Assembly: GCA_914767715.1 (NCBI GenBank) | Contig: OU612065.1 | Span: 5,144,001-5,208,000 of the forward strand | Source of the DNA: Membranipora membranacea | Taxonomy: Eukaryota > Bryozoa > Gymnolaemata > Cheilostomatida > Membraniporidae | Reading direction: 5' to 3' | DNA length: 64,000 nt | Part shown: piece after piece, positions 1-10,900 of the stretch | Layout of the letters: each line of letters opens with the position of its first letter | Position numbering within the stretch: the first letter of the stretch is position 1 | Made by a program: the position numbers and the translations under genes | Notes under the pieces: generated by a model | Databases searched by the model: none | What the model was told of the DNA's origin: nothing | Seen by the model: only the letters and a program-made list of their open reading frames with translations

Positions 1-998
1 TAACAATGCTCCAACTATGAGCGAGTTTCTAAATACAGCCAGGATACTGACATTGACACAAGAGGCTGAATGTACTATATCCAAAGGGAACTACACTAAA
101 CTTTAAAAAGACACTATGGTGATCTCCGAAGAGCCAATGGAGAAAGGAAGTTGACAAAGGAAATGAGTCATGAGTTTTTGTTAACCATTGTTGGGCTGAG
201 AATGTAAAGTATTACATAGCAATAGTATTTGAATAAAATTGCAGAAGTAAAATTACATAAAAGAGACTTAGAAAAAATTAGATACAGATTTTCCTGAAAC
301 CACAAGATCAGTTTGATTCTTTTATTGAAAACTCTGTCTAAAAACTGGCAGAAGGATTTTTTTTCTTATTGCTGACTATTTATTGTTTACATCTATATAT
401 AAATGCCACACACCTCACTCTGGAAAGCTTTTGCACTACCTTATGAAATAAATCAAAGGATTCAGAACTTGGTATGTTACAATCTACTGTGAGCCACTGG
501 TTGTGAGCCTTGTCAGAGTTCAGAATAGAGTCCATGACAAGATATCTTATGTTGCAATTACTGCTTACATTGGAAAGAGTGGCAGATGAAAGAGAATCAA
601 GCACAATGAGAAATGTAGAAAGCTGGCTGATACATATGTAAGTGCACCACGATCTAGAGGCAAAGAATTTCCCCTTATTAGACTAGCGAGAGAGTTCCCC
701 CTGAGGTAGAGTTGAGTTGAGGTACTGCTTGCTTGCTCAGGATATTACTGTTGTGCAGCCTGCAAAAGAGACATCATATATTGGATTGAGTAAGATTAAA
801 GCCATTAAAACACAAATTGGTTTTATCACAATAAAAACGTGTGGTTATGGAGACAAACTAAATTTTAACTTAAAATAAGTTGAGTAAAGTTAAATGTTGC
901 ATAGCCGACCTCTGTGCTTCAATTCATAAATTAGCCCTTCGAAAGTAATGGGTTGATATTCCTAAGATCGTTTTGGGTTGTTGATGTGAAAAACTTAC

Positions 999-1123
999 GG
1001 CTTGCAGCGGGTATAGTCTCCAGCCTCAAAATGTTGAGCGCAATATGCCTTCTACTGAGCATTCCATTCAGGTATGTGTTGACTAGGTCTTGCCTCCCGA
1101 CAGCTTTTAACCAATTCAATCCC
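999..1123 (-). CDS. possible internal exon of an unidentified gene
   Basis: On the minus strand a 125-nt open stretch is bounded by an acceptor (GTTATAG, just above 1123) and a consensus donor (GTAAG, 994-998). It encodes about 41 residues, including WLKAVGRQDLVNTYLNGML, with an amphipathic helical pattern. I do not recognise the family. I could not find a phase-compatible partner exon further left (the open frame at 430-604 does not join in frame), so this may be a chance open frame or the edge of a gene lying outside the window. Confidence 0.2.
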
Positions 1124-1641
1124 CTATAACATTTCAAAAATAGGTGTGAATAATCAGGGCCATTGTACATATTAACCTTGAGCAATGATTACACAGGCTG
1201 ACTTGATGGATTGTAAATTTGTAGCATTTGCTCACTACAACCTAATAACCTTCTGTAAGTTTATCAGAATCCTCTCTAAGTAGTTGGTTTATTATTGTAT
1301 AACTAGTAGGGTCAGTGCATTGCTGTAGTAACCTGAAATACATGGCCAAATATCATTGTTCATTCATTCCTATCTGTACCTATCAAACTCATTCTTATTG
1401 AAATACACAGACAAGGGGCAGGGCACTGTCTGTAGACAGTGAGTTATCCCTCTGGTTGAGACAGGCTAAGTAAGAGAAGAAAGCATGGGTCATTCATATA
1501 TCATATGTCTTCAATAACCTGAAACAAACAAAGGATACTAAAGCAATGATGAAATTTTGAGATCTTGGAGAGCAAGTGCTAATCCTATCTAGGTAGATAG
1601 ATGCAATGTGATTTACCTGACTCTATCTTTTCTAGGTACTT

Positions 1642-1769
1642 CAAACCATCTCCAAACCATCTCCAAACCATCTCCAAACCATCTCCAAACCATCTCCAAA
1701 CCATCTCCAAACCATCTCCAAACCATCTCCAAACCATCTCCAAACCATCTCCAAACCATCTCCAAACCA
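1642..1769. repeat. 11-bp tandem minisatellite
   Basis: About 11.6 near-perfect head-to-tail copies of the unit CATCTCCAAAC. The period is not a multiple of three, so all frames on both strands stay open and give spurious repetitive peptides of period 11 residues; none should be read as a gene. The copies are almost identical, which suggests recent expansion by slippage or unequal exchange. Confidence 0.95.
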
Positions 1770-3100
1770 CCCGTCTGCTATTTTCTTTCTTCTAGTTTGA
1801 GTGCAGTGCAGCAGAAAATACTTGCTTTTGTGTGATTGGTTCATTAAACTACAGTCACAGCTATTCTTATTATTACTACAATGGCTGTACAGTGCTATTT
1901 TTTTCAGGTGACACCTGATTGGTCAATTCTGAGCTGGCCCATATTCTGCCTGCTTATATATAGATAAAGGGACAGTAGAAGCTTAGGACTGCGTAAGCTT
2001 TGGTCAAAATTATTTTCTACCAAGGGTTATTATATTCTACCATAGACATTGATTTGGGCTCTATTGCTATGTTTTCTACTCTCTTTTGATAGATACTTGT
2101 CAAATCATCTTCAATTTCTGAAGTACAAATGAAGTCTGGAGTGGGCATGATTTGCAATCAATACCAACAGTTTGTGATAGCCTTTTCTAGCGATTATGTT
2201 GTATGTAAGATGTTTGGCCCACAAGTCTACTCCAAAGCCTGGGTCTTCACTTTAGACTAAGACTGCCCCCCTCCCCCCCCCCCCTGGGAGTAGTCAAACA
2301 TTGCTACAGGCCAAGTTTTGGAGTATGCATTTGGTTTGGTCACAGAACAGGTGTGTTTTACCAGAGGAGTAACTCCTCTCCTGAATCCTTGTAATGTTGG
2401 TTTTTCACATACTTCCTACAACCAGTCAGTCAGTTGTAGGCCAAGACGCAAGGGTCGCTGTTGTAGTTCTATTGGTATGGTTTCATCTCATAATCATTGT
2501 GAGAGAAGTGTATAAATATCTAGTTTCTAGTATTATATTATAAATATAATTGGAGGACATGTAAATCCCGGCATGTTAAAAAAGCTAATGCCAACTTAGG
2601 GATTGAGTTCGAAACAGTGTTGAAAATCTAGAACTTCAGAGAGTGCCTACAGTCTCAAACATAGTCTCAAGGCTTAAAAAGAGGTGTCAAAAAATGTAGT
2701 ACAATGCTCAAGAGATTAAGTAAGCTGAGAGTATCTGTTAGTTGGCTGTTATCGTTATCAACGAGTAGTGAGGAACATTGTATTAGTGAGGTTCAATGTA
2801 GCGGCTAGTCGTTCTTTCTTGACACCGACCAGTGTCTAGATCTTTCTGAGAATCATCTATATCAAATCAAACTATAAACATGAGCATATATATATATATT
2901 ACTGTATAGCTTTAAAAAAACATACGTTTCATCAAATAAACATGGAGTTGGCTTCACCTCTAAACAAAATATCGCATTTTAATACATAAATTTTGGCATA
3001 ATGTTTGATGGAATGGGCTACACATGATCGAATATATGCGGCCAGGGAAGATAGGCTATTAACATTCCAGTAACATGGATACTTCAGGTATCAACTAGAC

Positions 3101-3229
3101 TCTAGAATTTACAATATTTGATCCCAGGCAGTAGCAAAAATGAGTGTGTGTAACGTTGTGCAGTCATAGCGCAACGTTACACACACTATTTTTTGCTTCT
3201 GCCTGGGATCAAATATTGTAAATTCTAGA
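3101..3229. repeat. 129-bp foldback element (near-perfect inverted repeat)
   Basis: Two arms of about 61 nt, 3101-3160 and 3168-3229, are reverse complements with roughly four mismatches and leave a loop of about 8 nt (CAGTCATA). Both outer ends read TCTAGAATTTACAATATTTG. This is the architecture of a foldback MITE; a transcript would form a long near-perfect hairpin. No second copy was seen in the window. Confidence 0.85.
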
Positions 3230-4473
3230 TGATATTTTTGGCTGCTAAAATGAAATTAGATTTTGGATTTGCTTGCCTCATATTGCTCTCAGAGCAAATT
3301 TGAAAACATATTTGGAAAATTCACACCTATGTGGTTCCAACCATGTATTTATTTTCCTGATTGGAACATTTTGAAAAAATCCTTTGTAGTGCCTAAACCA
3401 AGGAAGATTGAGTAGCTTTTGCTCCTTGCTACAACTACTAATAGGGCTAGGCTGAATAATGAAAATGTGTGTGTCGCCAATGTTTTGGCTCCAAACATAC
3501 CAGAGCCAAAACATTAGCATCGGGCCGGTACCACAAGTCATCCTCATGAATGAAGCCAGGAACTAACTTCCCTGTATAGTGAGTGTCAGGTGCCAAGTGA
3601 GAGGTAGCGGCCTAGTACAGAAGGCATGCTTGTTCATTTGGTCCATAATTATCGCATAGGCCTACAATGTTTGAAAATTTGCCCAATATATATTCAGTAT
3701 TGAGCCCATTTCAAGTTTACCTGAAAAAGCCTCCGAGCCAATACATGGCTAAAAAAGGTGATGCTCTCTACTGCGTAGTATCTCATACAATTATACTATC
3801 CCATGTTGCACGTGCGTTCCTAACATCTACGTGAGCGCAGCCATAGGTTCTAGTCTTTGGACCTCTCACCTGATGATATAAAGTTTTAGACCAGAGGAAA
3901 CAAACTTATTATTTGAGACAGGTCCGCCACCTCGCCAGTGTATTGATCTAATATTTTCAGCAGCTGCCTTCTATTCTCAACATTTGGTTAGACGACTGTA
4001 TTGTATGATCACCATATGATCAGATATACTTAACATATCCTTAAAAAACAGTGATCACTTAGCAGGCTAGCCTGCCTTGCAATGCTGAGTGTCGGTACTG
4101 CAGTATAGTATCTCTCCCCCACATTCAAGTGCGTCATTTCTTTGGCAGTCCAACAAAATGCACACATGCAATGTTTAATTCACTACCAAACCTGAGCCAT
4201 CTATGTGAAGCTTGCTTAGATCTGATTCTGATATTGCAGACTGAAAAGGGTTCTGTTTTGAAAGAGAAAATATAAGCTGTTTTCAATTTGGATTATGCTA
4301 AGGTGTTAGTGCCATGGCGCCTCGACCCTCTCCCATATTTACAGCTCTGACATGACTGACTGACTAGATGTTGTTAGATCAATATGATGCAATTTGGAAT
4401 CAGAATCTCACAATGTTCTACTTTGTTTTGTAGGGTCTGATTACTCTACCCCCTGAATGCATAGTAATACAAA

Positions 4474-5811
4474 ATGGAAAGTGGAGATAAGAGAAACTCT
4501 GTCAGGTGAAATATTCATACAAGTGGTTCACTGGCCGTATCAGTGATATTCAATGAATTTATACCTCCAATTATCGGGCCTGAAACTGGGTTAGCGTATC
4601 AATATTGGAGTCCATAGACTCTTGAATCTGTATGAAGTGTCAGTGTAACTATCTAGGAGGTTATTTGTAGAACAATGATCTAGACTGCTCTCTTCTGTTC
4701 ACCAAGTTTTTTGGCGGTATCAGCGTCCTCAGCTCTGCTCATTGCCAATGCTTACATTCCGACATGACTAATGACATGCTAATTTTTTTAATTCGAAGAA
4801 CCAAGAGAAGTGTGCCAAGCGATGATGGCAATGGATGGGAGTGCAGCGTATGTACATTCAAAAACTCGCCAGGGGCCTTCAAGTGTGATATGTGTGACAC
4901 TCGTAAGGGAACTTCTACACGGTATGTACCCAACTCTCGCTCAGGAAGCCAGCTGTTGAGCACATGTTATCTATTTCCGAGATTGTGATTTGCAATGAGG
5001 TGTTGGCGATAAATGTGGAAAATCACAAGCTTGTCAATGTCTCTGAAAGCTTGGGGATACGATAAACTCAGAAAGCAGTAGGTCTATGGTTCAATTTATG
5101 CCCTGAGATGAAGGCTTTGACTAGCAACATCTGTCTTCTGGGTCATAATGAGCCCTCAATGTTTAATACTTGCTTCAAAAACTAAGGAGCTAAGGAAGTG
5201 TTTGTTGCCCTATTTTCTATAGAAAGCCACGTACCAATCAACAACAGGTGCTAATCCATCAAGTTTCTGTCCAACAAAGCAAGAAAGAGAAGAACAAGAG
5301 GCAATATTTAAGAAGGTAACTTTGAAAGCACACATTCCATTTCGTATGTTTGAATTTGAAACTTTCGGATGTATCCTATATCCTTACTCTTTGCTGTTAT
5401 CATGGGAGCCAATCCTTCTCTATAACAGGCACTCTTTTTCATATGCAGTAGTTTGCACTCTTTTCATCGTCAATGACACAAGATAGACAACTGCTAATAT
5501 TTCTTACAAACAACCGGCGCCAAAAGTGGTTCTGAATGTTAATTTGTTGTTGTTTGTTGTTGATTTATTGTTACATGTTCATATTATCCCCTAGCTATCA
5601 CCACATCTCAACTTTTCTCTCCTGTTTTAGACCAGCTCGTCTAAAAAATATAGACAGAGCCACAGCACAGCACATGGTGGTAACAGTAGGGGATGTCACT
5701 GTTATAATAACTGACTATAAACCAAAACCAGAAAGCAGCAGGCTTGACGAGTCCGCAGCATCTGACAGTTTATCATTTCATGAAGGATCAGACACTGATG
5801 TTAGTGAATGA
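4474..5811 (+). CDS. RYBP/YAF2: RYBP/YAF2 family Polycomb (PRC1) adaptor
   Basis: RYBP/YAF2 proteins bind RING1 in variant PRC1 in the nucleus, promoting H2A ubiquitylation, and bind ubiquitin and DNA-bound partners. Four exons join in phase: 4474-4505, 4799-4921, 5223-5315 and 5631-5811, giving 142 aa. A RanBP2-type zinc finger lies at about residues 23-47, with cysteines 26, 29, 40 and 43 in the order WxCxxC then CxxC. A basic KKEKNKR stretch follows at 72-78. The RING1/CBX-binding hairpin is at 84-112 ([11 protein letters not shown], then [12 protein letters not shown]), and an acidic Ser-rich tail ends at 142. The small first exon ([10 protein letters not shown]) matches the basic N-terminus of the family. 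The protein is shorter than human RYBP or YAF2, mostly by loss of linker and tail. Which vertebrate paralogue is closer cannot be decided, since the duplication is probably vertebrate-specific. Confidence 0.93.
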
Positions 5812-6324
5812 ACAGCTTATAATGATGTGATGACTGTTCCAGAAAATAATTCATCCTCACTACTTTCCACAACGCTTATGACATTCTTTTGTTTTCTGTT
5901 GTCGGCTAACTATACATCTGTCTAGGATTGACTATTATATATTTCTAGTTCTATGAACATACCACTATGAGTCAAACCTGTGGGATGTATTTTCTGGTGA
6001 CTGGAATCTTATGATGTGTTCGACTCAAAGCTGTTGTAGTTCGGGGTTGTTGTCGATGTAATTTGCCTGTCTCAAAGTTCTCTGATTACCTTATATTGGG
6101 TTTCTCAAGTCCACAAATTCTGGAGGCGTAGGTGAGCAAGCCAGAAAAACCTTATAAGTAACCTGACTAAAGCTACTGTTGCATGGTAGCTATCTGTTAT
6201 TACTCGTGTTTAAGTATGAATCATAGCAAAACTTTTATCTCAGCACTCATGTTAATTAAAGTGCTCAAACTCAGACTAGTTTGCAGGTAGTGGTTTCTGC
6301 TGTTAAGCAAAGCCCAACTAATCA

Positions 6325-6495
6325 GAGCACCCTTAATCAAGGTCGGTTGCTGACCTCAGCACCTGTAGCACAGATAGAGCTAGGTGCACCAAGTATGGGG
6401 TTGATGATGGCCACTGTTACATGCGTACATTATTTTTGATTGCAACAATTATTCCAGTTTGATTATTTTTGTAAAAACAGACAAATAAAAATAAC
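6325..6495 (+). repeat. decayed dispersed repeat, copy 1
   Basis: Shares ordered blocks with 15325-15500: CACCCTTAAT, GCACCAA, TTACATG and ATTCCAGTTTRATTATTTKTA, with diverged sequence of similar length between them. The order and spacing indicate a common ancestral repeat, possibly a SINE or MITE, but the ends cannot be placed. Confidence 0.4.
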
Positions 6496-7484
6496 AAGTT
6501 ATAAGGATGGTCAATTTAAGCACGAGAAAGCAGTCATTAGTGACAACAGACGAACTGTTCAAAAGCAGTGCAACACAAGCTTATATATTCATGATCCTTG
6601 ATATCTAAAGCATAATGCGACCCAATACTTTAATTAGTGACCTGTTCAGAAGTACTGAAGATGTGATATGAGCAGTAAATTGGTGAACCGCAGCACTCAC
6701 TCATAGTATGTATAGAGTTACTGCACATCAAAAAAGGTTGCAGAATACTCCTGATAGAGCCAACTGGCTGCTTTGATGCTAGTCATATGAACCGTGGACA
6801 TACTTTGGTAGTATAGATCATAGTAAAGATGTATGTAAATTTCAGGTCAATGTGTTCTGCGGCAGTTTTTTAAATTGTACTTGGTCATTGGCAACTCAGA
6901 TCTTTTCTTAAAAAATTCTACTGACATTATCAGTGAACAAAATACATCCCTCAATTGATTTGACGTTTACCGGTTATTATATTTTTACATAATATTCATA
7001 ATTTTTAAATGCAAAGGCCACACCAGACAAATGTGTAATATTAATTTGAATGCTGATTTGACAATTATCGAAAATCCAAGATTGCTGTAGACTTACGAAG
7101 CATTTGGTACATACCATGTGGGAAGATATGATATGATACAAAATTTCCCACAAGACCCTCCTTTAGTCCAACAAAACAGAACGAACCAAGGTGTGAGTCA
7201 GTGTGATGAAAGGTGGCCCAGCCGTATCAAACATGATAACATAGAAAAGAATGGACTAAGAATTATATAATGGAGAAACAGTAGAGCAGCCAGTACATAA
7301 CAATTAATAGATTATGAAATTGTCTCCTCATATTATTTACTTCTGGATGACCATGAAAATTCTGATGCAACAAAAAAGGGTGACCAGGATGATCATGATT
7401 ATTACTCTTCTATCACCCTATAGTTATGAAAATATTTTAAACAAATGAGGCGCACAATATTTACTTACGCTTAAGACTGTTATT

Positions 7485-7508
7485 TTATTATTATTATTAT
7501 TATTATTT
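7485..7508. repeat. (ATT)n microsatellite
   Basis: A run of about eight TTA/ATT triplets in the intergenic stretch downstream of both flanking genes. Confidence 0.85.
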
Positions 7509-7912
7509 AATATTATGTTTTCCGTAAAGGTGTGCTGACTGCCAGTGCTATATATTGAATTGACGAACGATCCCTTGCTGTTCACCAATTTTTTATGGCT
7601 AAATTTTGAGATATCAAATCCTGAGTTCTTCGAATTGAGTCGCCCCTGAAATGCGAGAATTATGGCTTTTAGTTACCTTTCAGCATGACAGTTGTTGAAA
7701 TGAAAATTTATTACTGAATGGTTTATAAATGTAAGATGATGTACTGGTGGCACTGATAGTATCAAGTATTTTTTTGATTGCGGCTACTATAAGCTCAGCC
7801 AGAACCAGAAGTCTGTATGATGTGCTTACAGTTACATTTGAATTTACATCAAACTTTGGAGGCTGAAAAATATTTCGAAATACATGCTATGCTCATATAT
7901 TTTTTTTACAAC

Positions 7913-7918
7913 TTTATT
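7913..7918 (-). terminator. polyadenylation signal of the distal acyl-CoA synthetase paralogue
   Basis: AATAAA on the minus strand (TTTATT on the plus strand), 18 nt past the stop codon at 7936-7938. Its closeness supports ending the gene in this exon even though the stop overlaps a sequence that looks like a splice donor. Confidence 0.5.
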
Positions 7919-7935
7919 TATAATATATGCTGTTA

Positions 7936-10900
7936 TCACTTACCAGTTTGATGCTTTAGGTCTTTGAAAAACTCTGTCATACCATGTGTCGGGTTGGTCA
8001 GTAATAATCTTCTCACATTCTCCCTCAAAACTGTTCTACTGACCTGTGAGAACATATGAGTTATTTATTTTTAGACAGGGGAAGAAAGGTACTCAGTTGG
8101 TTCGTTATTCAAAGCATCTTCTTATAGGATAGGTACTTTTACATGATGAAAGCAAAAGCAAGTTAAAATCCTAATTAGCATTGTTGGTACCGCGACCATG
8201 AGCTGGCATTGTGATAGCTTGATTCTGAATACTCACATACCTTACGTGCATTCCCTGTTGTCGGTAAATCATCAAAATACAAAATTCTTGCCGGCAGCTG
8301 ACCTTCATTCAGCTAAAATACAGTATCCTTATGTTAATGTTGAATCTCGAATGCCAATTTCAATTTGTGAGTAGAGGTTTTTTATCAAATTTATGTTTGA
8401 CCCAACCTAGCCTCATTGAGAGTTGATCCCTTCCTTCTGGTCAGCTGGTGGCAGTTTATCACTAGATCTAGTATGTTAGCAATGGACATGCAGCTTCATG
8501 ACTCAAATTTCGCTATTTGGATAATAACCTTATAATATCATTAAATACTCACCCCATTGAGCTCGCAAAATTCTACAAGGTCACTCTCGTTGATTTGCTT
8601 AGCATTATCTTCCAGACTTCATAAAAAATTGAAACACATTTGGTGGGAAGGGATTTGTAAGACATCAATTTGTAGCTTCAAGATCATGTTCATCCGTGAC
8701 CAGGAATGTATTGTAATTTATATTTTGAAGCAGAGAACAATTCGATGATTATAACTTTTTTGTGTTAGTCCTATCTATTAGCAGACTGATGTTCTCTAGT
8801 TGTGTTCTCTAGTCAGTAGTTAGCTAATTCATGATAATTTTGTCATAAAACTGACTAAGTACACTAACATACCTTGTTTTTCGATTCAAATGGAGCTTAA
8901 ATGCCATTTAAAGGCCGTTCAAAATTAATTTTTTTAATTTCTCCAAGCCGTCTCTGCCAGTCACTAGTAGTGAAACCAGTCATTTTAGTTACCCAAGTGT
9001 TGCCTGTATAAGTACCAGCGTTGTTACTGGAAAATGTAAGTCTTCCAACGAGTATATTGTGTATAATTCATACCTGATGCAATAGGTGACTTCATCACCT
9101 AACCAGTCGTTAGATCCTGCTGAGATAACCTACAAGCAGGGAGTTTGGGACAGGTGAATGAAAAGTGGTTTATACCTGTCTTGCAGCAGGGAGTTCCATC
9201 CGTCCTGTAAATTTACTCAACATTTTTAGGGAAAAATGTAGCGGCGCAGGGTTGTCAGATTTAAGGGAACCGGTGCATGAACTGATATATTTTTCTGAAA
9301 ATTCCAATGTGGCATTCTTTCTTTTTTAATCTTGTGAGTGTTTGAAAAAATAAACTTACGGTGCAGTTTTTTATGGAGCAATGCGAACCCAATACCTCTT
9401 CAATAGGTGCTGGGTAAAATACATCCCCAAAGTACTTAAATCTGACAGCGTCTGCCACACGACCTCTGACCTGGAATGAGCCATCCTCAAACATCACCCC
9501 AGCATCCCTTAAATTAAGATAATACAACCAATGGTCAAAGAAATCAGATATTCAGAGTTTAAAAACTACCGAAAGACCAAAGCAATATATAGCCAGGCAG
9601 CTAGTTCTGCAGTATTTATGCAATACTTTTCCACTGAAAAATATTCATAGCATTTTCTGAGTACAAATTATGTTTAGTGTTAGAAATTGTCCCCCTGCCC
9701 ATCTATGTTGTAAGTGTGGAGTATGTACTCCACAAGCCTGATACCACCCAACATATGTGCTCACCACTTACCATGCTTGTGTTGTTTGAAGGCCAACATG
9801 AATATTGAATATGCAGGTCATCATTCAAATGTTTATGATATCAAAAGATAGAAAATGACACTTTAATAATTGATTTGATTCATTCCCATACATATGTCTG
9901 TTTTCCCCAAGTATATTGCACATTGAAATGCTCTGAATATTCTTGAATTCTCAGTTTAATCCAAGTATTCAGTATTGGTCTTACACAGATACTTGTTATT
10001 GCTTTAATTCACACTGTATGTTACCCTGTTCTCAAAAAGCCATCGTCTGTGAAGAGTTGTCTGGTTTTATCTGTCTGAGTTCTGTATTCTTTCAGGAAGC
10101 TGTATGTTTTCACCTGGATTTCTCCTGTCTCTCCAATATTAACAGTACTCCCTTTATCGTCTACTATTCTGAGCTGCATGAGGGCAAAGTTAGGTTGATG
10201 GTCCCGAATTTATTCTTAGTAAGCCAATAAATACAATTTCGGAAGGTTAGTAGATATATAATCAGCATATCTCACATATAGTTCCATGTTATTTACCTCA
10301 GAATTGGGTTTGATGTGAAGCTTTGCATCTAATCTGCTTTCCTCATCCTCAATGCTGTCCCCAAATGAAGCCAAACCTATCATGAATGTTTCACTCATAC
10401 CATAAGTGGTCTGGAAAATTATATAACTACTTTTCATATGGATGGACAGCCTTTTGATTGGGTATATTACGGATAGCTTTGATGAGCACCACGGTTGCAT
10501 TATTGAGGAGGGGCCAACCTTGGCAATATATACATATCCTTCTATTCCCTAGTGAAATGTTTTGGCCAAGCAATGACTAAAATTGCTAATAAATATTCAT
10601 CAGCTTAGTGCGACAGGTTCACCAGGTTTACTCTAATATATCACAGTCTGTACATGTGAAATTATCACATCTTACTCTGTGAAGTTATGGTACATTGTAA
10701 CCTAGTCTAAATTGTTGATAATGTAATACCACTCATATTGCAGACGTCTGAGCACTTAGTCTAATTATAACCTAGCTAAGATAGGCTGGCTAGTAACGCA
10801 AACATGGAGAAGAATAATAAACGAGTAGATGGTTTTTAAGGGTTTGCAACATGCCAATGCCTTTTCATCGAACATGTGTCAAGAAAACCCCTGCCCTGCT

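Larger units (their letters stand above)
1..4473. other. mostly non-coding region upstream of the RYBP/YAF2 gene
   Basis: Apart from one weak exon candidate at 999-1123 I see no convincing gene in these 4.5 kb. The stretch holds an 11-bp minisatellite (1642-1769), a poly-C run near 2268-2284 and a 129-bp foldback (3101-3229). Short open frames such as 2318-2515 and 3278-3547 have no recognisable domain and no good flanking splice signals. The promoter and any 5' non-coding exon of the RYBP/YAF2 gene should lie in the right-hand part, but I cannot place a start site. Confidence 0.5.
5812..7935. other. intergenic region between RYBP/YAF2 and the distal acyl-CoA synthetase paralogue
   Basis: The two genes converge here (plus strand from the left, minus strand from the right), so this is expected to hold both 3' UTRs. 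No coding potential is visible. It contains one copy of a dispersed repeat (about 6325-6495), an AATAAA at 6484-6489 that may serve the RYBP/YAF2 transcript but lies inside that repeat, and an (ATT)n microsatellite at 7485-7508. Confidence 0.5.

Noticed and set aside
1585-1844. Open frames on both strands encoding repeated SKPSPNHLQTI or GDGLEMVWRWF peptides.
   Set aside because: They are produced by the 11-bp tandem repeat, whose period keeps all frames open; no gene signals flank them.
3481-3515. Short inverted repeat TGTTTTGGCT...AGCCAAAACA.
   Set aside because: Only a 10-bp stem; expected by chance in a window this size.
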